This document shows positions 1 to 8,445 of a stretch of 64,000 nucleotides of DNA, piece after piece. Source of the stretch: JABDQA01 sp963759125. GTDB taxonomy: Bacteria; Desulfobacterota; Desulfobulbia; Desulfobulbales; Desulfocapsaceae. The notes beneath the pieces are model-generated. The model was not told the origin of the DNA. It did no database searches and worked only from the letters and a program-made list of their open reading frames with translations. The stretch covers positions 93,520 to 157,519 of the forward strand of contig CAVWXN010000012.1 of NCBI GenBank assembly GCA_963759125.1. The letters run 5' to 3'. Numbering within the stretch: the stretch's first letter is position 1; each line of letters opens with the position of its first letter. The translations under genes were made by a program, and so were the position numbers.

Positions 1-1154
1 CGGCGTTGACCATGTTCGACGCGGCAACGAGCTTCCCGCTGCTGGCTATACCGCTATTTATTCTTGCCGGTGCCCTGATGAATACCACCAGTATTTCACG
101 CCGGCTGATCAACCTCACCTCGGCATTGATCGGTTTTGTCAGGGGCGGGCTGGCCATGGTCAATGTCGGAGTTTCGATGTTCTTTGCCGAAATATCCGGT
201 TCTGCGGTGGCCGATGTGGCGGCCATCGGCTCGGTGCTGATTCCGGCCATGAAAAACCGTAACTATTCGCCAGAGTTATCGGCCGCTGTAACTTCATCAT
301 CAGCTTCGATTGCAATCATTATTCCACCCTCTATCGCCATGATTCTCTACGGGGCACTATCTGATACTTCAATAGTTCAGTTGTTCGTGGCCGGAATTAT
401 ACCAGGCGTTGTGGGTGGATTTTCGATGATGGGTCTTTGTTACTGGTATGCTGTGCGCTACGATTTGCCGCGTGAAGAGGCATTTTCTCTTCGCAGGTTG
501 TGGGTTGCCTTCAAAGAGGCGGGCTGGGCCTTGACCCTGCCGGTGATCATTCTGGGAGGTATTTTCGGCGGGGTTGTCACCGCCACCGAAGGGGCCGGTT
601 TAGCGGTTGTTGCGGCTCTCTTCATAGGAGGTGTCATTTACCGGGAGATCAACTGGCAGCATTTGCGCAAGGCCATGGTCGAAGGGGTTACCCAGACGGC
701 GGTGGTTATGCTGTTGGTGGCCACCTCGGCGGTTCTCGGGCTCTACCTGACCGAGATACAGGTGCCGCAGAACTTTGCCAAGTGGGTTATCGGCTTTACC
801 AGCAACAAATTGATGGTGCTGGCCCTGCTTAACGTAATGTTGTTTGTCGTTGGTATGTTCCTGCATGGAGCGGCGGCGATCATACTGATCGTACCGATCG
901 TCATGCCGCTCGTCCAACAGATTGGCATCAATCCTGTCCAGTTTGGACTGATCATGACCCTGAATATCGCCATTGGCCAGCAGACGCCGCCGGTTGCGAG
1001 TGTTCTGGTTACTTCCTGTTCGATAGCTAAGACCGATATCTGGGAGACCACCAAGGTGAATATTCCTTTTATCGGGGTACTGGTGTTGGTGCTGCTGCTG
1101 GTGACCTATTTCCCACCGGTTTCTCTGACGCTGGTTAATTTGTTTTATGGATAG
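1..1154 (+). CDS. TRAP transporter large permease (DctM type), 5' truncated by window edge
   Basis: This is the 12-TM carrier subunit of a TRAP transporter, which imports organic acids with the help of a periplasmic binding protein and an ion gradient. About 382 residues are visible; the family is usually about 425-430 long, and the reading frame is still open at the left edge, so the first 40 or so residues lie outside the window. Family signatures include the FPLLAIPLFILAG segment near the start, the GSAVADVAAIG stretch and the IIPPSIAMILYG loop. It ends 5 bp before the PdxA-like gene, so it probably heads the same transcript. The substrate is not visible; the neighbouring genes suggest a hydroxylated acid or acid sugar. 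Confidence 0.93.
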   Translation, partial: ALTMFDAATSFPLLAIPLFILAGALMNTTSISRRLINLTSALIGFVRGGLAMVNVGVSMFFAEISGSAVADVAAIGSVLIPAMKNRNYSPELSAAVTSSSASIAIIIPPSIAMILYGALSDTSIVQLFVAGIIPGVVGGFSMMGLCYWYAVRYDLPREEAFSLRRLWVAFKEAGWALTLPVIILGGIFGGVVTATEGAGLAVVAALFIGGVIYREINWQHLRKAMVEGVTQTAVVMLLVATSAVLGLYLTEIQVPQNFAKWVIGFTSNKLMVLALLNVMLFVVGMFLHGAAAIILIVPIVMPLVQQIGINPVQFGLIMTLNIAIGQQTPPVASVLVTSCSIAKTDIWETTKVNIPFIGVLVLVLLLVTYFPPVSLTLVNLFYG

Positions 1155-1159
1155 AACTT

Positions 1160-2155
1160 ATGAATGCTGATAACAAACCGAAGGTTGCCTTGATTTTGGG
1201 TGATCCGAACGGCATTGGCCCGGAACTGACGGCCAAACTGGTTGCCGAGAAAGAGACGTCAGGCAAAGCCCATCTGGTAATCATTGCCGACAAGCAAGTG
1301 CTCGATGAAGGAATGAAAGTAGCTGGAGTAAACTTCGATTACAGAATCGCCGATACTGCCGACGCCGATATCTTTGCCGACGACGCTCCGGTGCTGCTCG
1401 GCAGACCGATATTCCAGGTTGATGGGACCCGGAGGGGACAGGTGTCCAAAGTATCGGGTAAATATCAGCTGGAATGTCTGACCCGGGGAATCGAACTGTG
1501 TGCACAGGGAGTGGTCGACTCCCTGTGCTTTGCCCCGCTCAACAAAGAGGCAATGCACCTCGCAGGCCTTGAGCATGAGGATGAGTCGGGGCTCTTTCTC
1601 GACCTTCTCGAACATAAAGGGGATTTTGGTCTTCTTAACACGCTTGGCAACCTCTGGACCTCACGAGCCACCTCGCATGTCTCCCACCGACAGGTGAGTG
1701 AGCTTTTGAGCGAGGAATCAATCCTGACGGCAACCAGGGTCCTTGATAAGGCATTGCGGGCAAGCGGCAACAGCAATCCTAAAATTGCCGTCGCCGGTCT
1801 CAATCCACACGCCGGTGACGGCGGCATGTTCGGCAGCGAGGAGATCGATATCATCGAGCCGGCAGTGAGGCTGGCCCAAAAGGAAGGCCTAAATGTCGCG
1901 GGACCGTTTCCCCCCGACACCATTTTTCTGATGGGGAGAGACGGAAAATATGACGCCATTGTGACCATGTATCACGATCAGGGCCAGATTGCCATGAAAC
2001 TGATGGGCTTTGATCACGGGGTCACCGTGCATGCGGGACTGGATTATCCGGTTACCACCTCGGCGCACGGCTCAGCCTACGACATAGCCGGCCAGGGTAT
2101 CGCCAATGTCCGGGCACTGAAAGAGGCGTTTCTGCTCGCCTGTTCAATGTCGTGA
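1160..2155 (+). CDS. PdxA-family dehydrogenase (PdxA2-like, 4-phosphohydroxyacid dehydrogenase)
   Basis: 331 residues, the normal PdxA length. PdxA proteins oxidise 4-phosphohydroxy-L-threonine; PdxA2 paralogues next to TRAP transporters act instead on 4-phosphorylated four-carbon acid sugars such as D-threonate phosphate. The family is shown by DPNGIGPE near residue 15, LNPHAGDGGMFGSEE near 214 and MYHDQGQ near 270. Likely metal-binding histidines are His173, His217 and His272. It starts at an ATG 5 bp after the permease stop. Context (transporter, kinase, second dehydrogenase) favours sugar-acid catabolism over vitamin B6 synthesis, but the exact substrate is inference. Confidence 0.88.
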   Translation: MNADNKPKVALILGDPNGIGPELTAKLVAEKETSGKAHLVIIADKQVLDEGMKVAGVNFDYRIADTADADIFADDAPVLLGRPIFQVDGTRRGQVSKVSGKYQLECLTRGIELCAQGVVDSLCFAPLNKEAMHLAGLEHEDESGLFLDLLEHKGDFGLLNTLGNLWTSRATSHVSHRQVSELLSEESILTATRVLDKALRASGNSNPKIAVAGLNPHAGDGGMFGSEEIDIIEPAVRLAQKEGLNVAGPFPPDTIFLMGRDGKYDAIVTMYHDQGQIAMKLMGFDHGVTVHAGLDYPVTTSAHGSAYDIAGQGIANVRALKEAFLLACSMS

Positions 2156-2184
2156 CTAGAAAAACGGGGTTTCAGGGAGAGTGC

Positions 2185-3072
2185 ATGAGAGAGAAGATCG
2201 GCTTTGTCGGACTGGGCATGATGGGCCACGGCATGGCCGCCAATATCCTGAAAGAAGGTTATCCTCTGAAAGGACTGGTCCACCGCAATAGAAAGCCTTT
2301 TGCTGATCTTGCCTCTCTAGGAGCTTCTGAGGCTGCCAGCATTGCCGAGCTTGCTGCAGACAGCGATATAGTTTTCTTCTGCGTCACCGGTGCAAAAGAG
2401 GTTGAAGATCTGGTCTATAGAAAAGAGGGAATCCTCGACAACTGCAGAGCTGGATTTATCCTGGTGGACTGCAGCACCAGTGATCCAACTTTAAGCAGAA
2501 GGATTTCAGCAGATCTGGGCGCCAGGGCGGCTCATTTTGTCGATGCGCCGGTTACCCGGGCCCCGAAAGATGCCGAGGCGGGCCGGCTCAACAGCCTGGT
2601 CGGAGCGGAGCAAGACATCTATCAGAAAATCGAGCCGATCCTATCCTGCTATTCCGAACAGATCGTCCATTTCGGTCCGCCCGGTGCCGGGCATAGCGCA
2701 AAACTGATCAATAATTTCATTTCCTGCGGCTATACGGCGCTGATTGCCGAAGGGTTAAGCATGTGTTTCAAGGCGGGTGTCGATGGTGAGGCGCTCTACC
2801 GGGTCATGTCAGCCGGCGGCGCCGACAGCGGGGTGCTGAGGAAAATGGTTCCACCTCTTCTACAGGGTGATTATACGGGCCACAAGTTTACTCTGCAAAA
2901 CGCCTGCAAGGACGTGAGCTACTTCAAAGATTTCGTCGCCGGCTTCGGATTTCAGAGTTACCTGGTGGATTCGCTGCTTGCCACCTACCAGTCAGCGGTT
3001 GAGGCAGGGCTGGGTGAGAAGATGATGGCCTCGCTGCTGGAACTGCACGGTGAAGCTCCACCCCTAAAATAG
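2185..3072 (+). CDS. NAD(P)-dependent beta-hydroxyacid dehydrogenase (HIBADH family)
   Basis: 295 residues. Members oxidise 3-hydroxy acids such as 3-hydroxyisobutyrate, tartronate semialdehyde or threonate. The N-terminal Rossmann motif GFVGLGMMGHG lies at residues 6-16, the substrate loop DAPVTRAPKDAEAG near 119, and the catalytic-lysine motif GAGHSAKLINNF near 165-176. The frame is open upstream to a GTG overlapping the pdxA-like stop, but the ATG at 2185 is preferred because it follows AGGGAGA and gives the canonical N-terminus. In four-carbon acid pathways an enzyme of this family (LtnD) makes the first oxidation, which fits the surrounding genes. A paralogue lies at 26044-26940. Confidence 0.9.
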   Translation: MREKIGFVGLGMMGHGMAANILKEGYPLKGLVHRNRKPFADLASLGASEAASIAELAADSDIVFFCVTGAKEVEDLVYRKEGILDNCRAGFILVDCSTSDPTLSRRISADLGARAAHFVDAPVTRAPKDAEAGRLNSLVGAEQDIYQKIEPILSCYSEQIVHFGPPGAGHSAKLINNFISCGYTALIAEGLSMCFKAGVDGEALYRVMSAGGADSGVLRKMVPPLLQGDYTGHKFTLQNACKDVSYFKDFVAGFGFQSYLVDSLLATYQSAVEAGLGEKMMASLLELHGEAPPLK

Positions 3073-3087
3073 CTGACGGAGGTAAGA

Positions 3088-3753
3088 ATGAGCCTTGTAG
3101 GAGCAATCCACACAACCCGCCTGGTTATCGAACCGGTACATCAGTCGATCGCTGCATCCGGTCAGGGTTTGCAGATAAATCACGTGCTCGACGAGGGGAT
3201 CCTGAGAAGCTTGGCTGCGCTGGGCAGAATCACCCCGGAAATCACCGACTGGCTGACCCGGATGGTGGCCTCCACCCAGGATATAGGCGCCGAGCTAGCC
3301 GTTGTCAGCTGCTCCTCTCTGTCGCCCTGTGTCAACGAGGTACGCGACCGGCTCAATATTCCGGTGCTCAAAGTGGACGAGCCGATGATGGAGTATGCCG
3401 TTCGTCAGGCTGACCGAATAGGTCTGGTAATGACCAACCCGACCACCGAGGCTCCCTCTCAAATGCTGTTTGCAGAAGTAACCCAGAAGTTGGGCAGCAG
3501 AGCCAGGCTGTTTCCCGAGTTGTGTCCGGGGGCATTCGCCAAGCTCGCCGGTGGAGATATCAAGGGACATGATACTGAAGTTGCAGAGGTTATCCAGAGT
3601 CTGCTCGAAGAGGTTGATCTGATTATGCTGGCTCAGATATCCATCGCCCGGGTCAGGCAGCTTTTACATCCCAGTTCAGCCGCCCGGGTCTTATCAAGCC
3701 TGGATTTCATCGGCGACAAGATAAACGAAATAATCGGAACTCCCGAAACCTAG
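3088..3753 (+). CDS. Asp/Glu/hydantoin racemase superfamily protein
   Basis: 221 residues with the two-lobe fold of aspartate/glutamate racemases, hydantoin racemases and maleate isomerases. The first catalytic cysteine is present in VVSCSS (Cys75). The matching position in the second lobe reads MLAQISIARV (residues 181-190) and has no cysteine, so classical two-base racemisation is unlikely. A decarboxylase or isomerase role is possible, since one-cysteine members of this fold include arylmalonate decarboxylase. The GGTAAG-preceded ATG lies 15 bp after the dehydrogenase stop, which puts the gene in the acid-sugar operon. The specific reaction is not recognisable. Confidence 0.75.
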   Translation: MSLVGAIHTTRLVIEPVHQSIAASGQGLQINHVLDEGILRSLAALGRITPEITDWLTRMVASTQDIGAELAVVSCSSLSPCVNEVRDRLNIPVLKVDEPMMEYAVRQADRIGLVMTNPTTEAPSQMLFAEVTQKLGSRARLFPELCPGAFAKLAGGDIKGHDTEVAEVIQSLLEEVDLIMLAQISIARVRQLLHPSSAARVLSSLDFIGDKINEIIGTPET

Positions 3754-3788
3754 GAGTTTGCTGTTAATCCTGCGCGAGGAATAAATAG

Positions 3789-5348
3789 ATGAGCGAATCC
3801 CCCTTGCTGTTGGGAATCGATATAGGCGGAACCGGCGTCAAAGCCGGGGTGTTCGATCTTGACGGCAACCTGGTTGGGTCCGGTTACGGCGAATATCAGA
3901 TGATCAGCACTGTACCCGGGCAGGCGGAACACGATGCGGAACTCTGGTGGCAGGCAACGATAGAAGCAGTAAAAGCCTCGATAGATGCTGTGGACCCTTC
4001 TCTTATCAGAGCGATCGGGGTGGGCTGCACCAATGGCCTGATCGCGGTCGATAGGCAGGCCAAACCCATTCGGCCGGCCATCATGCTCTGGGATCAGCGG
4101 GCCCTGCCGGAAGTTGAGCGCATCAGTGATCGTCTGGGCGCCGACAATGTTTTTTCAATAACCGGCAACCCCCTGGCACCCGGTGCCTACTCTCTGCCAA
4201 CCCTGTTGTGGCTCAAACATCACGAGCCTCAAACCTATGAAGCGGCCCATAAGCTTATGGTTCCTGGGGGGTACCTGGTGGCCCGGCTGACCGGAGAATT
4301 CACCATCGACCACTCCCGCGCCTCCACCACGCTGCTCTTCGATATCCGCCAGCGTCAATGGCATAGGCCATTTTTAGCCGCACTCGACATCGACGAGGAC
4401 AAACTGCCCAGACCAGTGTCATGCGACGAAGTCGTCGGCATGATCAACGAAGAAGCCGCCAGGCTCACCGGGCTAGAAGCCGGAACTCCGGTTGTCGGCG
4501 GCTGTATGGATACGATCGGCGCCTCTCTGGGTACTGGAGTCCTTGACGAGGGGCAATGCTTCATCATCATGGGAACGGCAGCCCGGGTTGCCGGCCCCCT
4601 GAAGAAGGACCGGTTCGATAAGCGGTTCATGAACTGCACCCATGTCAGCGACAACTGCTGGCAATACATAGGTGCGATCAACGGTGTCGGATCGGCCCTG
4701 CGCTGGGTTCGCGACAACTTTGGACAAATGGAGCAGCAGGAAGCGGATCGCAGCGCTGGCAACGTTTACGATCTGATCACTGCTCAGGCTGCAGAGTCGC
4801 CGCCCGGCTCCAAAGGGCTGCTCTTTCTGCCCTATCTCGCCGGAGAACGCACGCCCATCTGGGATCCTTACGCCCGGGGGGTATTCTTTGGGGTCACTCT
4901 GGGGCACAACCGGGGTGATTTTTTCAACTCGGTACTTGAGGGCGCAGCTTTCGCTATCAGGCATGTGGTCGAGCTGCTGGAGCAGGATATGGGAATCACC
5001 ATCCATGATCTGCATATCGGCGGTGCGGCAGCGTCGAGCCGCGTCTGGAACCAGATTATCGCCAGCGTGGTGAACAAGAGAGTTGTCAGTCTTACCCAGA
5101 GTCATACCGAGGTGCTCGGGGCTGCATTGCTGGCCGGGGTCGGGCTCGGACTCTATGAGGGCTACCATGAGGCGGTGGCCAAGACGGTGGTTACCGGCGA
5201 AACCTTCGAGCCGGATTACAGTGCGCATCTGACCTACTCAAAACTTTTTCCCATGTACAAGCAGCTCTACCAGGACACCAAACATCATTTCCAGCAGCTC
5301 GTAAAACTGGATCTTCCCCAGGGCTGGGTGCGCAAAGGCGGCCTATAG
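3789..5348 (+). CDS. FGGY-family carbohydrate kinase
   Basis: 519 residues, typical for FGGY kinases, which phosphorylate polyols or ketoses with ATP. The N-terminal phosphate-binding motif GIDIGGTGVKAGVFD is at residues 9-23. The likely catalytic base Asp241 lies in GCMDTIGASLGTG, and the C-terminal signature GGAAASSRVWNQI begins near 412. It is closest in look to xylulokinase-like members, but the family is broad and the substrate cannot be read from sequence. It is the last gene of the acid-sugar operon, after a 35-bp gap with the Shine-Dalgarno-like GAGGA. With the PdxA-like dehydrogenase it may form a phosphorylate-then-oxidise route. Confidence 0.9.
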   Translation: MSESPLLLGIDIGGTGVKAGVFDLDGNLVGSGYGEYQMISTVPGQAEHDAELWWQATIEAVKASIDAVDPSLIRAIGVGCTNGLIAVDRQAKPIRPAIMLWDQRALPEVERISDRLGADNVFSITGNPLAPGAYSLPTLLWLKHHEPQTYEAAHKLMVPGGYLVARLTGEFTIDHSRASTTLLFDIRQRQWHRPFLAALDIDEDKLPRPVSCDEVVGMINEEAARLTGLEAGTPVVGGCMDTIGASLGTGVLDEGQCFIIMGTAARVAGPLKKDRFDKRFMNCTHVSDNCWQYIGAINGVGSALRWVRDNFGQMEQQEADRSAGNVYDLITAQAAESPPGSKGLLFLPYLAGERTPIWDPYARGVFFGVTLGHNRGDFFNSVLEGAAFAIRHVVELLEQDMGITIHDLHIGGAAASSRVWNQIIASVVNKRVVSLTQSHTEVLGAALLAGVGLGLYEGYHEAVAKTVVTGETFEPDYSAHLTYSKLFPMYKQLYQDTKHHFQQLVKLDLPQGWVRKGGL

Positions 5349-5542
5349 TGACCAACGACGACGTCAACCAGATGCTGGTTGATTAGATCATCCCCCTCGC
5401 GAGGAACTGAGCTCCCCCATTGCCTGCCTTTCAGAAGTACTGACCAGTACACATTCGAAAACGGCGCCTTTACAGTAACTCTTCGCGCTCCCCGAGAGAG
5501 GAACTAGAGCCATCGTTTGGTGCAGGAACTAAATGCACTGGC

Positions 5543-6580
5543 TTAGACTGCGGTGACTTGTGAAGACCTCTGGGTGCGCGGCCGCAACAGATGTTCCACC
5601 ACCACCAGACCAAGCACCGTAAACAGCCCGGCAAAAAGAATCTGGCCGATGCGTACATAGAAATGGCTGGCGGCAGCGTCGGTGCCTCCTGTCGAGCTTC
5701 CCAGAAGGAGCAGAAAGGTGGTGAATCCGGATTGAAATGCCGGCGCCAGTGACGAGTCGCTGTGGATGCGCTCGCTGAACAGCAGAGAAAACAGCAGTAC
5801 CAGAAAAACCATGAACAGGTAGGTCGGGGACAGGACCAGCAGATTATAGGCGACTATAACCGCCACACCTCCAATCACGGTGGCCAGGGTGCTGTTTTTG
5901 ATGAATTTGACCGAGGCGTTTTGATCCGGGGTGCCGGCCATGATGCAGATATACAGCATGGCCAGGGCATACTGGCTGAGGTTCAGGGCAAAGAAGACAA
6001 TCACCGCCGTCGAAGCGACGATGGTGCTCACCAGTGCCAACCGAATCTTTTCTTTTTGGGTTACCTCGGCAATCTCTACAGGAGCAGCCCGCTGCACTGC
6101 AGTGGCGGTCTCCACCGCCAGTGAATCGGGCAGCAGGGAGTGAAACAGCCAGGCGAAAAAGAGCGCCATCGCCATGTCGACAAGCAAGGCCGCGGCGACC
6201 AGGTGGGATACCATCGCGCCGCTGAAACCGATGATTGGTATCATGGTGATGCCCATGGTCATGAACAGGGGAACCAGCGGCGAGGAGCCCGGGCTGGGGG
6301 TATAATAAATCATAAAGAACAGCAGGGCGTAAAGCGGCACACAGAGCAGCGGAAAATGCAGCGCGAATTCGCTGATCAGCACCCCAATCAACAGCCCCAC
6401 AGCGAGCAGCACCATTATCTTCACTGCCGCCGGCCAGGTTATCCAGACGGGCAGGGCAAGAAAGAGCACGGTGAGGATGGGCATCACGTAGGCGAGCGGC
6501 CAGCCAATGCCGTAGGACACCGCAACCGCTGCGGTGATGCCAAGTGCCAGTCGCAAGGTGCGCAGGGTCTGCAGGCTCAA
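5543..6580 (-). CDS. DUF2955 / FUSC-like integral membrane protein
   Basis: 345 residues with about ten hydrophobic segments in two blocks, resembling DUF2955 and AaeB/FUSC-like exporter proteins that pair with HlyD-type adaptors. The start is probably a TTG at 6580: it follows AAAGGG at good spacing, and the Shine-Dalgarno overlaps the stop codon of the upstream adaptor gene, implying translational coupling. A middle soluble stretch with charged residues lies between residues 160 and 185. It is the last gene of the operon 9952-5543. A role in exporting an aromatic acid or similar compound is inferred from the AaeAB analogy, not shown. Confidence 0.8.
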   Translation of the reverse strand: MSLQTLRTLRLALGITAAVAVSYGIGWPLAYVMPILTVLFLALPVWITWPAAVKIMVLLAVGLLIGVLISEFALHFPLLCVPLYALLFFMIYYTPSPGSSPLVPLFMTMGITMIPIIGFSGAMVSHLVAAALLVDMAMALFFAWLFHSLLPDSLAVETATAVQRAAPVEIAEVTQKEKIRLALVSTIVASTAVIVFFALNLSQYALAMLYICIMAGTPDQNASVKFIKNSTLATVIGGVAVIVAYNLLVLSPTYLFMVFLVLLFSLLFSERIHSDSSLAPAFQSGFTTFLLLLGSSTGGTDAAASHFYVRIGQILFAGLFTVLGLVVVEHLLRPRTQRSSQVTAV

Positions 6581-6590
6581 GATAATCCCT

Positions 6591-7730
6591 TTAGTAAAGA
6601 TGCGACAGCAAGGCGACGATCCTGATCCATACTTTGCCGATGAACTTCATCAGGGGATGTCCGTTGGTATAGATCTGCACATTCACCTGGCCGCCGACCC
6701 TCATGGAGCCCCTGGCCTCGTCGTCGGAGAACTTGATCAACACCGGGATGTGCTGGGCCTGCCTGAGCCAGCCCTGGGTCGGCTTCACCGTGGCCAGGCC
6801 GCCCAGGTTGTCCCGGGCGCTGTCCGCTACCCCGTAGCCAACACTGAGCACTTCTCCCTGAAATACCCTGCCGGGCGCGGCGTCGAGTACCAGTTCGACC
6901 TGGTTTCCCGCTTTAATATTGGTGAGCGCGTTCTCCCGGATATCTGCCTGTACCCAGACGTTTCTGATCGAAATGAGGGTCATGATCGGTTTACCGGTGG
7001 CGGCGAAATGACCGATATCGACGAGCAGGTTGGTGATGATGCCGTCGGAAGGTGCCCTGACGGTACTCCGGTAGAGGTCAAGCTGAGCGCTGTTCAGTGC
7101 CACCAGAGCCTGCTGCACGTTGGCGTTGTCTTTACCGCTGCCGCCCAGTTTATTCTTGGCCTTCTCGAGTTCGGAGCGGGCGCTGGCCAACCTGGCTTTG
7201 CTGGCCGCGATTCTGGAGCGAGAATCGTCCGCCCGTGACTGGGAGGCAGCGCCCTGCTCGGCCAATCGTATGATGCGCTGGCCCTTTACCTGGGCATTAC
7301 TTAGATTTGCTTCGGCTTCCGCTACCTTGGCCTGAGCGGTGGATATGGCGGAGACGTCCACTTCAGAGGTCTGAGTGGCGAGCTGCAGGCTGGCCTGGGC
7401 CTGTTCGACCGCGAGTGCATATTTGGAGGAGTCCACCACCGCGAGCACCTGCTCTTCCGTCACCACTTGATTGTTTTCGACATTTACTTCCGTCAAAGAA
7501 CCGGACACCTGGGGGACAATCGGTACAATGAAGGCCTGGATGCGCGCATCGCCGGTGTAGGGGGTGAACTTGTCGAACAACACATGCAGAACGAGCAGTA
7601 CTAGACAGGTGAGCAGTACTATCGCCGTCCATTTCTTGACGCCGCTTTTCGAATCGTCGGCAGTTGGTTGCTCCTCCGTTTTTTCTGTTTCTTCATTTTT
7701 TTCTGGAGGCGATGTCGTTTCAGGGGCCAT
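6591..7730 (-). CDS. HlyD-family membrane fusion (periplasmic adaptor) protein
   Basis: 379 residues. Adaptors of this family bridge an inner-membrane pump and an outer-membrane channel. A charged cytoplasmic tail (Glu/Lys-rich) is followed by one TM segment at about residues 33-51, then a barrel-sandwich half (VPIVPQVSGSLTEV), a long alpha hairpin rich in Ala, Gln and Glu, and the return half with DGIITNLLVDIGHF. The frame is open 47 codons upstream, but ATG 7730 is preferred: it follows AGGAA and the upstream part overlaps the ion-channel gene. It sits between the channel and DUF2955 genes in one operon and should link DUF2955 to the TolC-like protein at 8420-9952. Confidence 0.92.
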   Translation of the reverse strand: MAPETTSPPEKNEETEKTEEQPTADDSKSGVKKWTAIVLLTCLVLLVLHVLFDKFTPYTGDARIQAFIVPIVPQVSGSLTEVNVENNQVVTEEQVLAVVDSSKYALAVEQAQASLQLATQTSEVDVSAISTAQAKVAEAEANLSNAQVKGQRIIRLAEQGAASQSRADDSRSRIAASKARLASARSELEKAKNKLGGSGKDNANVQQALVALNSAQLDLYRSTVRAPSDGIITNLLVDIGHFAATGKPIMTLISIRNVWVQADIRENALTNIKAGNQVELVLDAAPGRVFQGEVLSVGYGVADSARDNLGGLATVKPTQGWLRQAQHIPVLIKFSDDEARGSMRVGGQVNVQIYTNGHPLMKFIGKVWIRIVALLSHLY

Positions 7731-7752
7731 GGGGTGTTCCTGACAGTAATGG

Positions 7753-8445
7753 TTATTTCGAGTGTTGTTGCTGTCTGTCGGCAATAAAGTTGCCCACCAG
7801 CCAGGCGACCACCACCGCAATATAGAACTGGCCGGTGATCGCTTCGATCTGGCAGAGCGCCGCGGCGGCATGGCTCTGCGGGGTGATGTCGCCGTAGCCC
7901 AGGGTGGTCAGGGTGACCATGCTAAAGTAGTTGAAGGTGGTGAGCAGCGATTCGTTCGGGGGGTCCAGAAGTGCTCCGGAGAAGCTTCCCGGACTCAGAT
8001 CATGGAGCAGGCTGTAAAGCGCCCCCCAGAGCAGGCCGAGGATAAGGTAGAGACACAGGGTGCCGTAGATTACCTGCAGATCGATGCGCTTGGCCCGGAT
8101 CAGTTGGCCGCCGAAAGAGATAATCAGCAGGATGTAGAACAGGGCGAGCAGCGCATAGGCGGAGAGCAGGTCAAACGGTATGAATTCGTAGAGGCCGAGC
8201 CAGTAAATTGCCAGTACCGGTATGAGCAGCAGCATTGCCATCGAGCGATAGGTTTGCTGCCTCTGTACGGCCCAGACCGAGAAAAAGAGGGTGAAAGAGA
8301 GCAGGCTGTGGGTGATAATGGCTATCGACGGGTAGTCAATCAGAAAGGGGCTGATAAATATATAGAGCAGCAGGAAGAACAACAGGTTCCTGAACCCGTG
8401 TCGGGTAAATTGCGCCCTCTTACTTATCATTGTCTTCATCGACAT
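7753..8445 (-). CDS. Two-TM potassium-channel-like protein
   Basis: 230 residues. Hydrophobic segments cover most of the chain, and a pore loop carries the potassium selectivity filter TLGYGD at residues 181-186, followed by a last TM helix and a short tail. It has no RCK/TrkA domain, so gating by a soluble ligand is not evident. The start overlaps the end of the outer-membrane channel gene by about 25 bp, and it ends 22 bp before the HlyD gene, so it is embedded in the efflux operon. Why an ion channel is cotranscribed with an efflux system is unknown; a role in balancing charge during export is only a guess. Confidence 0.85.
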   Translation of the reverse strand: MSMKTMISKRAQFTRHGFRNLLFFLLLYIFISPFLIDYPSIAIITHSLLSFTLFFSVWAVQRQQTYRSMAMLLLIPVLAIYWLGLYEFIPFDLLSAYALLALFYILLIISFGGQLIRAKRIDLQVIYGTLCLYLILGLLWGALYSLLHDLSPGSFSGALLDPPNESLLTTFNYFSMVTLTTLGYGDITPQSHAAAALCQIEAITGQFYIAVVVAWLVGNFIADRQQQHSK

